A stretch of DNA of 64,000 bases from the NCBI GenBank assembly GCA_036186865.1, contig AP025040.1, forward strand, positions 40,925,549-40,989,548, read 5' to 3'. This DNA comes from Eustoma russellianum (taxonomy: Eukaryota > Streptophyta > Magnoliopsida > Gentianales > Gentianaceae). The notes beneath the pieces are model-generated. The model made no database searches. It was not told the origin of the DNA and saw only the letters and a list, made by a program, of their open reading frames with translations. Both the position numbers and the translations under genes were made by a program. Positions 42,688-54,907 of this stretch are shown here, piece after piece (within the stretch, counting starts at the first letter, position 1; each line of letters opens with the position of its first letter).

Positions 42688-44982
42688 TGTTATGGTCGTT
42701 TATTTTTCATACATATATATAATTAAATAATTTATAATTCCTAATTAAGAGGAGATAAAGATAAATAAATAGAATTGGAGTGAGACTAGAAAACTTAAAC
42801 CAAATCAAATAGAAAACTCTAATATCTATCCTACTCTTCCTACACTCTAGAAATATACACACACATATAAGAACTCAGAAAACCCTACCCCAAATCTTTT
42901 CCCCCTTCTCTGCCGCCCCTTTCCTCTTGCCCCCTCTCTGTTTTTTGGTTGCTGCCGTCCCCCTCCCTACAAAGGGAAAAAAGAAAAAATAAATAAATAA
43001 TTTATTTCTTCCAAGCACAAGTAGGTCGAGTTTAGGAGAAGGAAGAAGAGATTTTGCGTAGGGAATTCGTCAAAAAGGTAGGCGCCTATTCTCCCTCGTT
43101 TGGTACGAATCAAGCGTGTCCGATCGGTACCCTATTTGCTTTATGTGAAATTATTGTTTTAATTGCTAAATTCATGTGTTTTAATTTAAAGGCATGACTT
43201 TTACTCGTTTGATCGTATATGTATGTGTACGTGCTATGTTAATGTTCGTGTGACCTGAAAAGGAATTTAAAAGCATGGATTTTTAGGCGTTAAGATAGAA
43301 AATTACATGAATAGACTTAGAAATCGGTCACGTAGCCCGAAAATTAGGTTGGAATTGGACTGAAAATTGAAAAATGAGTTTGACAGACTGGCTTGTGTTG
43401 CACACGCGCGCGTCTATGGAGGCGCATGGGGCCCACGCGTGGCACGCGCTGACATGTTCAATACAGTAGATGTGTCGCATTAAACGGAGTCAAATGAAAT
43501 TGGTTTTGGGTCAATGCGGAGTTAAAGTGAAGATTTCATTGAATTAAGAAAGAAAGAGGATTAATTGAAAAAAATAAAAAATAAAATCCAGGTCAGCCGA
43601 CCCGGGCTGACCCGGATCCAAGGCAGCAGAGCTGAACTGCAGCTGGCTGGCTGGACCTAGTTGGTCTGGGCTGGTCTGCATAGAGGGGGCTGGGCTGCAG
43701 TAATTAATAAAAAAGAGAGAGAAGGGGAAGGGAAACCGGTCAGGCCGGATGGCCAGCGGACCGGACCAGGGCAGAAATTATTTATCCGATAAAAAATAAT
43801 TCTGGAAATTATTTTCTGAAAATAATAAATAAGAAATAATTAATTACAATTAGTTTAAAATTTTAGAAAATTATAATTAAATTCCATGAAATATAAAATG
43901 CTAAAAATAAAATATTTCCAGTTAATTTCGGAAGTTGTATTAATTTAAATAATTTAAATAATTAGGAGATAAATATGAAAAAATAGGAAAAATAAGGGAA
44001 AATAGTAGAAAATGCTAGAAAAACTATAAAAGCCGTGGAAAATATATTTCGTTGCAAATACCGACTTGTGATACTTCAGATAATTAATACACCCAAGGAT
44101 TAATACGAGAGGAGGCAAGGAAAGGGTGCACATACCCCAAAAAATGGAAAGATGGAATTTGCATTGCATTCATGGCACGAGCATTGCATTCATAGTGGCT
44201 TGTGACGCACGGGTCATAGAAACTCAGATATGGTAGATTGTGATGTACGGGTCACGTGCACTTAGATATGGCGGATTTTAGCGCACCGGCTACAGACACC
44301 TAAGTTCAGGTGGCCGGTGGTGGAGGGATCCCACAGCCACAATCCCCGGGGATCATGCATTGCCAGGTAGAGATATTGACATATCGCATGATATGACCTT
44401 TGTTGCGTGTGACACGTAGAAATAGGAACATGCATCATGAAGTTGCACATTATTATGGGGAGTGACATACTTTACGCATTTAATTACTTTATGCCTACGT
44501 GTTGTTTCTTGGGTTATGTGATTATGTGAATAAATCATTATTGTATGCTCGTTCAGCATCAGACAGAGATGGGTGCCTACTGAGTGATGTCATATCACTC
44601 ACCCCTGCTTCCCCCGACTCAAGGTGAGCAGGAGTTCGATTACATCATTGTTGAGGACGGGTGAGACCAGGCTAGTTGGGGAAGTGAAGTGTTGCGAGAG
44701 ATTACTTGTGGGATATTCGATGGATTATCAAATTTATTTTTTTATGTCAGAATTTTAGATTTTAATTGATTTATCAGGTTGCGTCAGCCCTAAACATTTG
44801 ATTTATTTTTGTATTGGGATTATTTATAAATTGAACTTGAAATTGTAATTATCGTTTCCGCAAAAAACAATTCTGCGTTATTTCTAACGTGTAAGAAGTT
44901 TGAACGACGCCTTATAGTTTTCGTAGTAGACTACAGCAGGTGCACCGTTCCCAAAGACATGACTTGGGAGCGGGGCACTTCA
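42688..44982 (+). repeat. Chromovirus LTR B
   Basis: It starts TGTTATGGTC and ends CACTTCA, followed after GG by TGGTATCAGAG. About 2,295 bases, the fullest LTR here. The TATA position reads 'ctagaaatatac' and may be weakened. Confidence 0.9.
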
Positions 44983-44984
44983 GG

Positions 44985-47011
44985 TGGTATCAGAGTCGAG
45001 GCTCCAGATCCACCTCGGAAACGTAGGATTAACGACATCACTAAGACATAAGCTTCACCGAGTTGAAGAAGAGATTGACCACCGCCCCTGTATTGGCGCA
45101 GTCCTCAGGTTCTGAAGGGTTCGTCGTTTACAATGACCCGTCCAAGAGTGGACTAGGTACATATATATGACTTCAACTCGATTTTATATACATTGCAGCT
45201 GTAATATGTGACTCACGATCTTGAATTAGCTGTAGTGGTTTTTGCACTTAAAATATAGTGTCACTATTTATATAGAGAGAAGTGCAAAGTATTCACTGAC
45301 CATAAGAATTTGAAGTATCTGTTCACACAAAAAGAGCTGAATATGCGACAAAGGAGATGGTTGGAGCTACTAAAGTACTACGATTTGACTATTAGTTATC
45401 ATCGGGAAAGGCGAACTGGGTCGCTGTGCGCTGAGTAGAAAATTGAGCCACACCAGACAGCCACCTTTGGAGAGAGAGAGATTGCCGTTTTTGGTTTGAA
45501 TAATGTGGAGGATACGGCAAACGTTCTGGCGACCTTGATTATCACCCCGTCATTGATTGATCAGATTAAAGAGGCTCAGAAGGATGATGTGACCCTTAGA
45601 GATATCCGTGAGAGGATGATGTCTAGTCAGGTTGATGGTTTTCAGATACATGATGATGAAAGTATGTGTTACCAAGGAAGGTTGTGTGTTCCTGATGTTG
45701 AGGAGCTCAGGAAAGAATTGTTGAAGGAGGCACACAACTCGAGGTTGTCGATTCATTCAGGTGCCACGAAAATGCATAATGATATGAAGAAGCATTATTG
45801 GTGGAGTGGCATGAAGATACACATAGCTGAATTTATTTAGAGGTGTCTCGTTTGTCAACAAGTTAAAGTAGAGCATCAGAGGCCTGGAGGTTTGATGTTG
45901 CCGTTAGAGATACCGAAATGGAAATGGGAGCATGTGACGATGGATTTTTATAGTGGGGCTCCTGAGAACAAGAAACGGCAACTACAGTATCTAGGTTATT
46001 GTGGATAGATTGACGAAATCTGCTAATTTTCTGCCCATACCAAGTGACGCGACCATGGAAAGATTGGTGACGCTCTACATTGATAACATTGTCAGTCTTC
46101 ATGGAGTCCCAGTTAATATTGTATCGGATCACGATCCGAGGTTTACTTCTAGGTTTTAGTCTGCATGTTAGAAGAGGATGGGGACGCACAGCATTTCATC
46201 CCCAAACTGACGGTCAGTCAGAAAAAATGATCCTAACATTGGAAGATATGTTGAGAGCGTGCACTTTGGATTTCAAGGGAAACCAGGACGACATGGTCAA
46301 GTTGATCGAGTTCTCCTATAATAATAGTCACTATAGTGCCATTGGTCTAGCACCATTTGAGACTCTCTATGGACGTAAGTGTAGATATCCTATATATTGG
46401 GACAAAGTTGGAGAGTGAGCTATCACTGGATCAGAGTTAGTCGAGCAGACCAAAGAGAAAGTGAAGATTATCTGGGATAGACTTAAGACCGCACAAGATA
46501 GGAGTAAGAGTTGGGCTGATACCAAGAGACGTCCTTTTGAGTTTGAAGTGAGAGAGAAAGTTTACCTTAAGGTATCACTCACAAAGGGTGTGATGTGCTT
46601 TGGAGAAAAAGGTAAACTGAGCCCTCATTATGCGGGTCCATATGAGATACTTGATCGAGTTGGCACTTTGGCCTACCGTTTGGCGTTACCACCTGCCTTG
46701 GATCAAGTGTACAACGTCTTTCACGTATCACAGTTGAGGAGGTACGTTTCAGACCCGAGTCATGTGTTGGATGCTCGACCACTGAAGGTACATGCTGATA
46801 CTACTTACGAGGAGACCCCTATCCGGATTGTAGATCATAAGGATCAAGTGTTGAGGCGTCGGGTCATTCCTTATGTGAAAGTGCAGTGGACTAATCATAC
46901 GGAGCGAGAATCTACTTGGGAGGTCGTGGAGCTTGTACGCGAGTGCTACCCACATCTCTTCCAATAAGGTACGCAAGTTTCGAGGACGAAACTTTTTGCA
47001 ATAAGGAGGAG
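44985..47011 (+). pseudogene. Partial internal region B: RNase H end, integrase, chromodomain
   Basis: Primer site TGGTATCAGAG at 44985, then about 60 bases of leader. These jump directly to the RNase H region ('aagcttcaccgagttgaag'), so gag, protease and nearly all of reverse transcriptase are deleted. Integrase zinc finger (RCLVCQQVK, near 45845), core with TMDF, VSDHDPRF and the DGQSE region (45950-46250), and a C-terminal domain with YAGPYEILDRVGTLAYRL plus chromodomain-like ETPIRIVDHKDQVLRRRVIP (46461-46967) follow. Several stops and shifts separate the open pieces (45496-45840, 46080-46418, 46461-46967). Confidence 0.88.
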
Positions 47012-47028
47012 TGTTACGGCCATTTATT

Positions 47029-47076
<48 letters not shown>

Positions 47077-49122
47077 TTGCTGCCGTCCCCCCTCCCTACA
47101 AAGGGAAAAAAAGAAATAATAAATAAATAATTTATTTCTTCCAAGAACAAGTAGACGGAGATTAGGAGAATGAAGAAGAGATTTTGTGTAGGCAATTCGC
47201 CAAAAAGGTAGGTGCCTATTTCCCCTCATTTGGTACGAATCAAGCGTGCCCGATCGGTACCCTATTTGCTTTATGTGAAATTATTCTTTTAATTGCTAAA
47301 TTCATGTGTTTTAATTTAAAGGAATGACTTTTACTCGTTTGATCATATATGTATATGTGCGTGCTATGTTGATGTTCGTGTGACCCCAAAAGGAATCTAA
47401 AAAATGGACTTTTAGGCGTTAAGATAAAAAAAATTACATAAATAGCCTTAGAATTAGATCACGTAGCCTGAAAATTAGGTTGGAATTGGACTGGAAATCA
47501 AAAAATGGGTCTGATAGACTGGCGCATGTTGCACATGCGCACATCCTAGGCACGTGGGGCCCACTCGTAGCCCCTAACAGCGTGTACAGAACACACGCTT
47601 ATGTGTTCGATACAATAGATGTGTCGCATTAAACGAAGTCAAATGAAATTGGTTTGGGTCAATTCAGAATTAAAATAAAGATTTTATTGAGGTTAGAAGA
47701 AAATAAGATAAATTGAATAAAATAAAAATAATACAATCCAGGTTAGCCGGGTCGGGTTGACCCAGGCTCATCCGGATCCAGGGTAACAGAGCTAAACTGC
47801 GGTTGGTGAGCTAGACATGGCCGATCTGGGCTGGTCTGCAGATAGCGGGCCGTGCTACAGTAATTAATGAAAAAAAGAGAGAAGGGGATGGGAAACCGGC
47901 CAGGCCGGATGGCCAGCAGACCGGACCAGGACAGCAGGCTAGCCCATTTATCCAATTAAAAAAAGTAATTCTGGAAATTAATTTCTAAAAATCATAAATA
48001 AGAAATAATTAATTAAAATTATTTTAAAATTTCAAAAAATTATAATTAAATTCCATAAACTATAGAATAATAAAAATAAAATATTTTCACTTAATTTCTG
48101 AAGTTCTATTAATTTAAATACTTAGGAGATAAAAAGGAAAAAATTGAGAAAATAAGGAAAAAAGTAGAAAATGCCAGAAAAACTATAAAAGCCGTGGAAA
48201 ATATATTTGATGGCAAATACCGACTTGTCATCGTTCAAATAATTAATACACCCAGGGATAAATATCGGAGGAGGCAAGAAAAGGGTGTACGGTCCCAGAA
48301 AAAAATTAAAAGATGGAATTTGTATTGTATTCTCGACACGAGCATTGCATTTATGGTGAATTATGACGCACGGATCACAGGCACTCAAATATAGTGGATT
48401 GTGACGCAAGGGTCACAGGCACTCAGATATGGTGGATTATGACACACAGGTCACAGGCACTCAGGTATGGTAGATTGTAGCGCACGGGCTACAAACACCC
48501 AGGTTCAGGTGGCCGGTGGTGTGGGGATCCCACAGCCACAATCTCGGACGATCATGCATTACACGGTAGAGATATGGATATATCGCATGACATGACCTTT
48601 GTTGCGTGTGACACGTAGAAGTAGGGACATGCATCATGAAGTTGTGCAGCATTATATTGAGTGACTTACTTTACGCAGTTAATTACTTTATGCCTACGTG
48701 CAGTTTCTTGGGTTATGTGATTATGTGAATATATCATTGTCATATCACTCACCCCTACTCCCCCCTCCCACTCCAGGTGAGCAGGAGTTTGATAACATCT
48801 TTGATGAGGACGAGTCAGACCAGATAGTTGGAGAAGTGAAGCGTTGCGAGAGATTATTTATGGGATATTCGCTGGATATCAGATTTATTTCTTTTAAGTT
48901 GGAATTTTAGATTTCAATTGATGTATCGGGTTTCGTCAGCCCTAAACATTTGATTTATTTTTGTATTGTGACTATTTATAAATTTAACTTGAAATTTTAA
49001 TTATCGTTTCCGTAAAAAAAATTTGTACGTTATTTCTGACGTGTAAAAAGTTTGAACGACGCCTTGTGGTTCTCGCATTAAACTACGGCGGGTGCACCAT
49101 TCCCAAAGCTAGGGCTCGGGAG
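47012..49122 (+). repeat. Chromovirus LTR C
   Basis: It starts TGTTACGGCC. A TA run at 47035-47071 replaces about 240 bases found in other LTRs, joining directly to 'ttgttgctgccg'. It ends at 'ctcgggag' where pol 3' sequence starts, exactly as LTR A does. Confidence 0.85.
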
Positions 49123-49342
49123 TGTGCTGATACTACCTATGAGGAGACCCCTATCCGGATAGTAGATCATAAGCACCAAGTGTTGAGGCGTCGGGTCATT
49201 CCTTATGTAGAAGTGCAGTGGACTAACCATACGGAGCAAGAAGCTACTTGGGAGGTCGAGGAGCTTATGCGCGAGTGCTACCCACATCTATTCGCATAAG
49301 GTACGCAAGTTTTGCGGATGAAACTTTTTTTAAGGGGAGGAG
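49123..49342 (+). pseudogene. Mini internal region C: chromovirus pol 3' end only
   Basis: It encodes about 58 codons (ADTTYEETPIRIVDHKHQVL, then VQWTNHTEQEATWEVEELMR and YPHLF) ending at 49299, then the pre-LTR motif and purine tract 'taaggggagg' before LTR D. It is better preserved than mini region A. Confidence 0.85.
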
Positions 49343-51585
49343 TGTTACGGCCGTTTATTTTTCATACATACATATATATAATTAAATAATTGATAATTCC
49401 TATTAAGAGGAGATAAAGATAAATAAATAGAATTGGAGTGAGACTAGAAAACTTAAACCAAATCAAATAGGAAACTCTAATATCTATCCTACTCTTCCTA
49501 CACTCTACAAATATACACACACTCATAACAACTTACAAAACCCCACCCCAAACCCTTTCCCCTTTCTCTACGACCCCTTTCCCCTTGCTCCTTTTTTTGG
49601 TTGATGTCGACCACTCTCTCCTACGAAGAGGGAAAAAAGAAAAAATAAATAAATTTTTTATTTCTTCTAAGCACAAGTAGGCCGAGATTAGAAAAAGGAA
49701 GAAGAGATTATGCGTAGGGAATTCGTCAAAAAGGTAGGTGCTTATTCCCCCTCGTTTGGCACGAATCAAGCGTGCCCAATCCGTACCCTATTTGCTTATG
49801 TGAAATTATTGTTTTACTTGCTAAATTCATGTGTTTTAATTTAAAGGCATGACTTTTACTCGTTTGATCGTATATGTATGTGTGCGTGCTATGTTGATGT
49901 TCGTGTGACCCGAAAAGGAATTTAAAAGAATGCATTTTTAGGCGTTAAGATAGAAAATTACATGAATAGCCTTAGAAATAGGTCAAATAGTCTGGAAATT
50001 AGGTTGGAATTGGACTGGAAATCAAAAAAAGGTCTGAGGCACTGACGCGTGTTGCACATGCACGCGTTTATGGGGGCGTAGGGCCCATGCATGGCCCCTA
50101 ACAGTGTGTGCAGAACACGCACTGACGTGTTCGATACACTAGATGTGTCGCGTTAAACAGAGTCAAATGGAATTGGTTTGGGTCAATTCGAAGTTAAAAT
50201 AAAGATTTTATTGAGGTTAGAAAGAAATAGGATTAATTGAAAAAAATAAAAATAATAAAATCCACGTCATCTGGGTCACGTTGACCCAAGCTGACCCGGA
50301 TCCAGGGTAGCAGAGCTGTATCGCGGTTGGCGGGCTGGACCAGAACAGTCTGGGTTGGTCTGCATATAGCGAGCCAGGCTGTAGTAATTAATAAGAAAAA
50401 GAGAGACGGGGATGGGAAACCGGCTAGGCTGTCGGGACAGGCCGGATAGCCAGCAGACTGGACTAGGGCAGCAGGCCGGCCCATTTATCTGATAAAAAAG
50501 TAATTCTGGAAATTAATTCTTCAAAATAATAAATAAGAAATAATTAATTAAAACTAGTTTAAAATTTTAGAAAATTGTAATTAAATTCCAAAAAATATAA
50601 AATGCTAAAAATAAAATATTTCCACTTAATTTCTGAAGTTGTATTAATTTAAATAATTTAAATAATTAGGAGATAAATAGGAAAAAAATTAGAAAAATAA
50701 GAAAAATAGTAAAAATGACAGAAAAAATATAAGAGCCGTGGAAAATATATTTTGTGGCAAATGCCGACTTGTCATCTTTTAGATAATTAATACACCCAAG
50801 GATTAATATTAGAGGAGGCAAGGAAAGGTTGTACAGACCCTAGAAAAAATAGAAAGATGGAATTTTCATTGCATTCATGGCACGAGCATTGCATTTATGG
50901 TGGATTGTGATGCACGGTGGCTACAGGCACCTAGGTTCAGGTGACCGGTGGTGGGGCATCCCACAGCCACAATTCCTGGGGATCATGCATTACACGGTAG
51001 AGATATGGACATATCGTATGACATGACCTTTGTTGCGTGTGACACGTAGAAGTAGGGACATGCATCATGAAGTTGCGCATCATTATGTGGAGTGACTTAC
51101 TTTACGCAGTTAATTACTTTAAGCCTACGTGTTGTTTCTTAGGTTATGTGATTATGTGAACATATCATTGTTGTATGCTCGTTCTGCATCGGACAGAGGT
51201 GGGTGCCTAGACGTTATATCACTCACCCCTACTTACTCCCCCCAACTCCAGGTGTGCAGGAGTTTGATTACATCTTTGTTGAGGACGAATCAGACCAGGC
51301 TAGTTGGGGAAGTAAAACGTTGCGAGAGATTACTTGTGGGATATTTGCTGGATTATCATATTTGTTTCTTTTATGTCAGAATTTTAGATTTCGATTGATG
51401 TATCGGGCTTTGTCAGCCCTAAACATTTGATTTATTTTTGTATTAGGATTATTTATAAATTGAATTTGAAATTTTAATTATCATTTCCGCGAAAAAAAAA
51501 ATATACGCTATTTTTGAAGTGTAACAAGTTTGATCGACGCCTTGTAGTTCTCGTAGTAGCTAGGGCTTGAGAGTAGGGCACTTCA
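49343..51585 (+). repeat. Chromovirus LTR D
   Basis: It starts TGTTACGGCC and ends GGGCACTTCA. About 2,243 bases, colinear with LTR B. Differences include a short deletion near its end ('cgtagtagctaggg'). Confidence 0.9.
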
Positions 51586-51587
51586 GG

Positions 51588-51600
51588 TGGTATCAGAGCC
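51588..51600 (+). other. Primer-binding site of internal region D
   Basis: TGGTATCAGAGCC, two bases after LTR D, is the usual initiator-methionine tRNA primer site of plant LTR retrotransposons. The same site follows LTR B at 44985. Confidence 0.9.
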
Positions 51601-51904
51601 GAAGCTGCAGATCAACCTCGGAAACAGAGGATTAACGAGATCATTTAGACATAAGCTATGATCTTTTTTTGTAAAATAAAGATTTTACCCCTAATAGACA
51701 AATTAGACTTAAGAGATAATCAACACTTAAGATATGATCGGGTTAAGGGGTGTGAGGGCATTTGTTCGTTTTTCTTTACTTATTTACCATTTTACCCCTG
51801 AACTCTTGCATGCACCCCATAAGTGGGCAGAAATTCCTAAAATACCCCTCAACTTAGCCTGAATTCAAATAAACTATATTTCGCCTATTTCAAATTCCAG
51901 AAAA

Positions 51905-52956
51905 ATGTCGCCGATACGTGATACAGTAGGAAATAGAGGTAATGGTTGTGACAACCACACCCATGCACTGGCGGACACCATGTCCACTCTGGCCTCTATT
52001 CTAGCACAGCAGTAGCAGCAGTTAGCTCAGCAGCAAGAGTAAATAAACCAACAGCAGGTGTCGCCGCCGCCACCGTCACCTGGTCTCAGGTTTTATTATA
52101 GAGAGATGCAGAAATCCTGCATCCCGATGTTTCGAGGGACTACTCGTCCGAAGGAGGCAGAGAAATGGCTAAAGAATGTATCTGACCAGCTCCGTTTATT
52201 GCAAGTGCTTGAGGAGCTGAGAGTTGAGGTTGCCTTTCCTTGAGGGAGATGCTGAGTAGTGGTGGCACAGCGTGCAGATCTGCCAAACCGCATAGGTGAT
52301 GTGGACACAGTTTTGAGAAGAGTTTTAGAAATTCTATGTTCCGAAAAGTGTGATACAGAAGAGGACGACTGAGTTCCAGACACAGAAGGTATATACCATA
52401 TACCATGGAAAATGAGAGGGCCAAGATGTTGAAGTATAGAACAGGGTTGAACTCGCGCATTCAGACTGGGATCGTATATGCAAGGCCGAGAACGTATGAG
52501 GATCTGTTGAGGTGTGTCACGAGGTTGAGGACGATATGGAGAGAGTGGTGGCTGAGGACAGGAGCAAGAGGCCCCGTGAGGATTCTGGCATAGGGAGATT
52601 AGTGTGTTGGGTGAAGGTGCCCCGACGTCACCTGACTGGTCAACCATTCAGGCCAACCCAGCAGCAGATGATCATAGGACCGACCGTGACCGATGCATAG
52701 CCGCAGAGGGCTGTTGGACCACCGCCACCACCTTGCGTTCACTATGGATGCCCACTTTTGAGCCAGTGTTGGAGGAGGATGAGTGTTTGCTACAGATATG
52801 GCAAACCATGCCATTTTGCGAAGGAATGCACCACGTACGGGTAGGCGTCCATTTCACCGTAGTGTCAGGGGCAGCAAAAGGGTAAGACGAGGACCAATGC
52901 GAGGGTCCATGTTATGACTAACGTGGACGTCGAAACAACCGGTGACATCATGACAG
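51905..52956 (+). pseudogene. Chromovirus gag with altered zinc knuckle
   Basis: It starts MSPIRDTVGN at 51905. A Gln-rich stretch contains stops (about 52014 and 52039). A Gag core fragment follows (FRGTTRPKEAEKWLKNV near 52128) and an RNA-binding tail. The knuckle at 52788-52829 reads CYRYGKPCHFAKEC. Canonical knuckles have Cys at the fourth position, so here a Tyr replaces a zinc ligand. Several indels and stops occur. The last codons (ETTGDIMT) join the protease frame across the intron-like interval at 52957-53047. Confidence 0.75.
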
Positions 52957-53047
52957 GTAACCTTTAATTAAGTAGTAAATTTATTTTCAATTAAAAACAT
53001 GTGTTTGTTGAATATAAGTGCTATGTGAATAGACCTAAGTATGATAG
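52957..53047 (+). other. Intron-like GT-AG interval between gag and protease
   Basis: 91 bases, starting gtaacc and ending atgatag, very AT-rich, with stops in frame. Removing it joins ACA-G to GT-GCG in phase, so the gag tail runs into the protease start GAILVDKVPTN exactly as in uninterrupted relatives. No AT-rich insert is expected at this point in Tekay/Del elements. Confidence 0.6.
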
Positions 53048-53349
53048 GTGCGATCCTAGTAGACAAAGTCCCTACCAACGTATTATTCGATAGTGGCGCA
53101 AGTCACTCTTTTATCTCTAAGAGATTTGCCAAGAACCTGAGCCATTGCACTGAATGGCTTGAGACAGCATACCAAGTTCAGGCAGCCGGCGATCAGGTGA
53201 TAGTATCCCACTATCCATATAAGGGATGCGAGCTCGAGATTGATGATCAGCAGTTTACCGTAACCTTTATCCCTATTCAGATGAAGGACTTCGATATCAT
53301 TCTCGATATGGATTGGCTGTCTGAATATCATGTGACCATTGACTGTTAG
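53048..53349 (+). pseudogene. Chromovirus aspartic protease
   Basis: About 100 codons, open to a TAG at 53347. The active-site motif LFDSGASHSFIS lies at about residues 11-22, and DIILDMDWLSEYHV near the end is the second conserved block. The protease would process the polyprotein. The stop right after HVTIDC separates it from reverse transcriptase, where relatives read straight through. The domain itself is intact. Confidence 0.85.
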
Positions 53350-53889
53350 CTTAAGCGAATCACCATCAGAGGTTTCGACATGAAGAAGATCGTCTTCCAC
53401 AGAAACTCTAAATTGAAAAAGGAGCCTAAGAGAATATGTCTGACCGCAGTGTAGGCTTGTCAAGCATTGAGAAATATTTGTGAAGGTTTTCTGGTCTATG
53501 ATATGCTCGTTAAGCAGGAGGTACCACCTATTGACCAGATTCCGGTGGTAAATGAGTACATGGATGTCTTCTTCAACGAATTACCAGGTTTACCACGGAA
53601 CCGAGAGGTTGAATTTGTGATCAATCTTATTCCATGTGCTCAGCCTACATCGAAAGCACCGTATCGTATGGCACCAGCAAAGCTCAAGGAGCTGAAGGAG
53701 CATCTACAAGAATTATTGGACCGCAAATTCATTTGCCCTAGTGTCTCACCTTAGGAAGCTCATATCCTCTTCTTATAGAAGAAAGATGGGAGCATGAGAT
53801 TGTGCATCGACTATCGTGAGATAAACAAGATCACACTCAAGAATAAATATCCTCTACCTCAGATCGAGGACCTTTTCGACCAGTTGAAG
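53350..53889 (+). pseudogene. Chromovirus reverse transcriptase, N-terminal part
   Basis: It contains VVNEYMDVFFNELPGLP, REVEFVINLIP, KAPYRMAPAKLKELKEHLQELLDRKFI and, after stops at about 53452 and 53752, KKDGSMRLCIDYREINKITLKNKYPLPQIEDLFDQLK. The reading stops abruptly at FDQLK (53889). The next block normally encoding the fingers/palm (first catalytic Asp) is absent. Confidence 0.88.
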
Positions 53890-53951
53890 GTAACCCTTTT
53901 AAGCAACGTAATTGATATTTAGTAGTGTTTAAACTCGAACTGACCTCATAA
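53890..53951 (+). other. AT-rich filler where the central reverse transcriptase is missing
   Basis: 62 bases starting gtaaccctttt and ending cataag stand in place of about 75-80 codons of reverse transcriptase. Both the start and the 'gacct..a..ag' end resemble the interval at 52957-53047. It may be one or two introns left after loss of an exon, or deletion filler. Confidence 0.5.
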
Positions 53952-54902
53952 GTTTTCATCGATGATATCTTGGTCTATTCTCCCGATGAAGAGACGCATG
54001 CCACGCACTTAAGGGAAGTTTTGGGGACCCTCAGGCAGAAGAAGTTGTATGCCAAATTCAGCAAGTATGAGTTTTGGCTGAAGAGCGTGGCTTTCTTGTG
54101 TCACGTAGTATCGGAGGAGGGGATCTCAGTGGATCTGAGGAAGATCGAGGCAATCACAGAGTGTCCTAGACAAACCAATGTGACTAAAGTAAGAAGCTTT
54201 CTTAGGTTGGCTGGCTACTATAGAAAGTTTGCTGAGGGCTTCTCTACTATAGCGGTGCCACTATGCAAATTGACACAGAAAAAGATGAAATTCGAGTGGA
54301 CCGCAGATTGCGAGAAAAGCTTCACCGAGTTGAAGAAGAGATTGACCACCGCTCCCGTATTGGCGCATTCCTCAGGTTCTGAAGGGTTCGTCATTTACAG
54401 TGACTCGTCCAAGAGTGGACTAGGTACATATATATGACTTCAATTCGATTTTATATACATTTCAACTATGGTCTAATTTTTTTCGTTTCAAGGTGTGTCC
54501 TTATGCAAGGAGATAGAATTATCGCGTATGTCTCGTGCCAATTGAAGCCCAATGAAAAGAACTATCCGACTCACATCTTGAGTTAGCTGCAGTGGTTTTC
54601 ACACTTAAGATATAGCATCACTATTTATATAGAGAGAAGTGCGAAGTATTCACTGATCATAAGAGTTTGAAGTATCTGTTCACACAGAAAGAGCTGAATA
54701 TATGACAAAGGAGATGGTTGGAGCTACTAAAGGACTACGATTTGACTATTAGTTATCATCCGGGGAAGGCGAACCGGGTCGCTGATGCGCTGACTAGGAA
54801 ATCGAGCCACGCCAGACAACCACATCTGGAGAGAGAGATTGCTGAGTTTGGTTTGGATATTGTAGAGGATACGGCAAACGTTCTGGTGACCTTGATTATC
54901 AC
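53952..54902 (+). pseudogene. Chromovirus reverse transcriptase end, RNase H and linker
   Basis: It resumes at VFIDDILVYSPDEETHATHL (the Y/F-x-DD catalytic box), then LYAKFSKYEFW, KVRSFLRLAGYYRKF and FEWTADCEKSF (connection). RNase H starts TTAPVLAHSSGSEGFVIYSD. At 54424-54492 an AT-rich GT..AG interval (gtacatata..gtttcaag) cuts RNase H. Beyond it YPTH, FTDHKSLKYLF, LLKDYDLTISYHPGKANRVADAL and the linker to integrase follow. Removing the interval leaves a one-base frame error. It ends where the Sirevirus-like element is inserted. Confidence 0.85.
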
Positions 54903-54907
54903 CCCGT
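54903..54907 (+). repeat. Target duplication of the Sirevirus-like element (left)
   Basis: CCCGT is repeated at 62361-62365. Internal region B has the uninterrupted site 'atcaccccgtcattgattg' at 45541-45559, which proves the insertion point. Confidence 0.95.
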
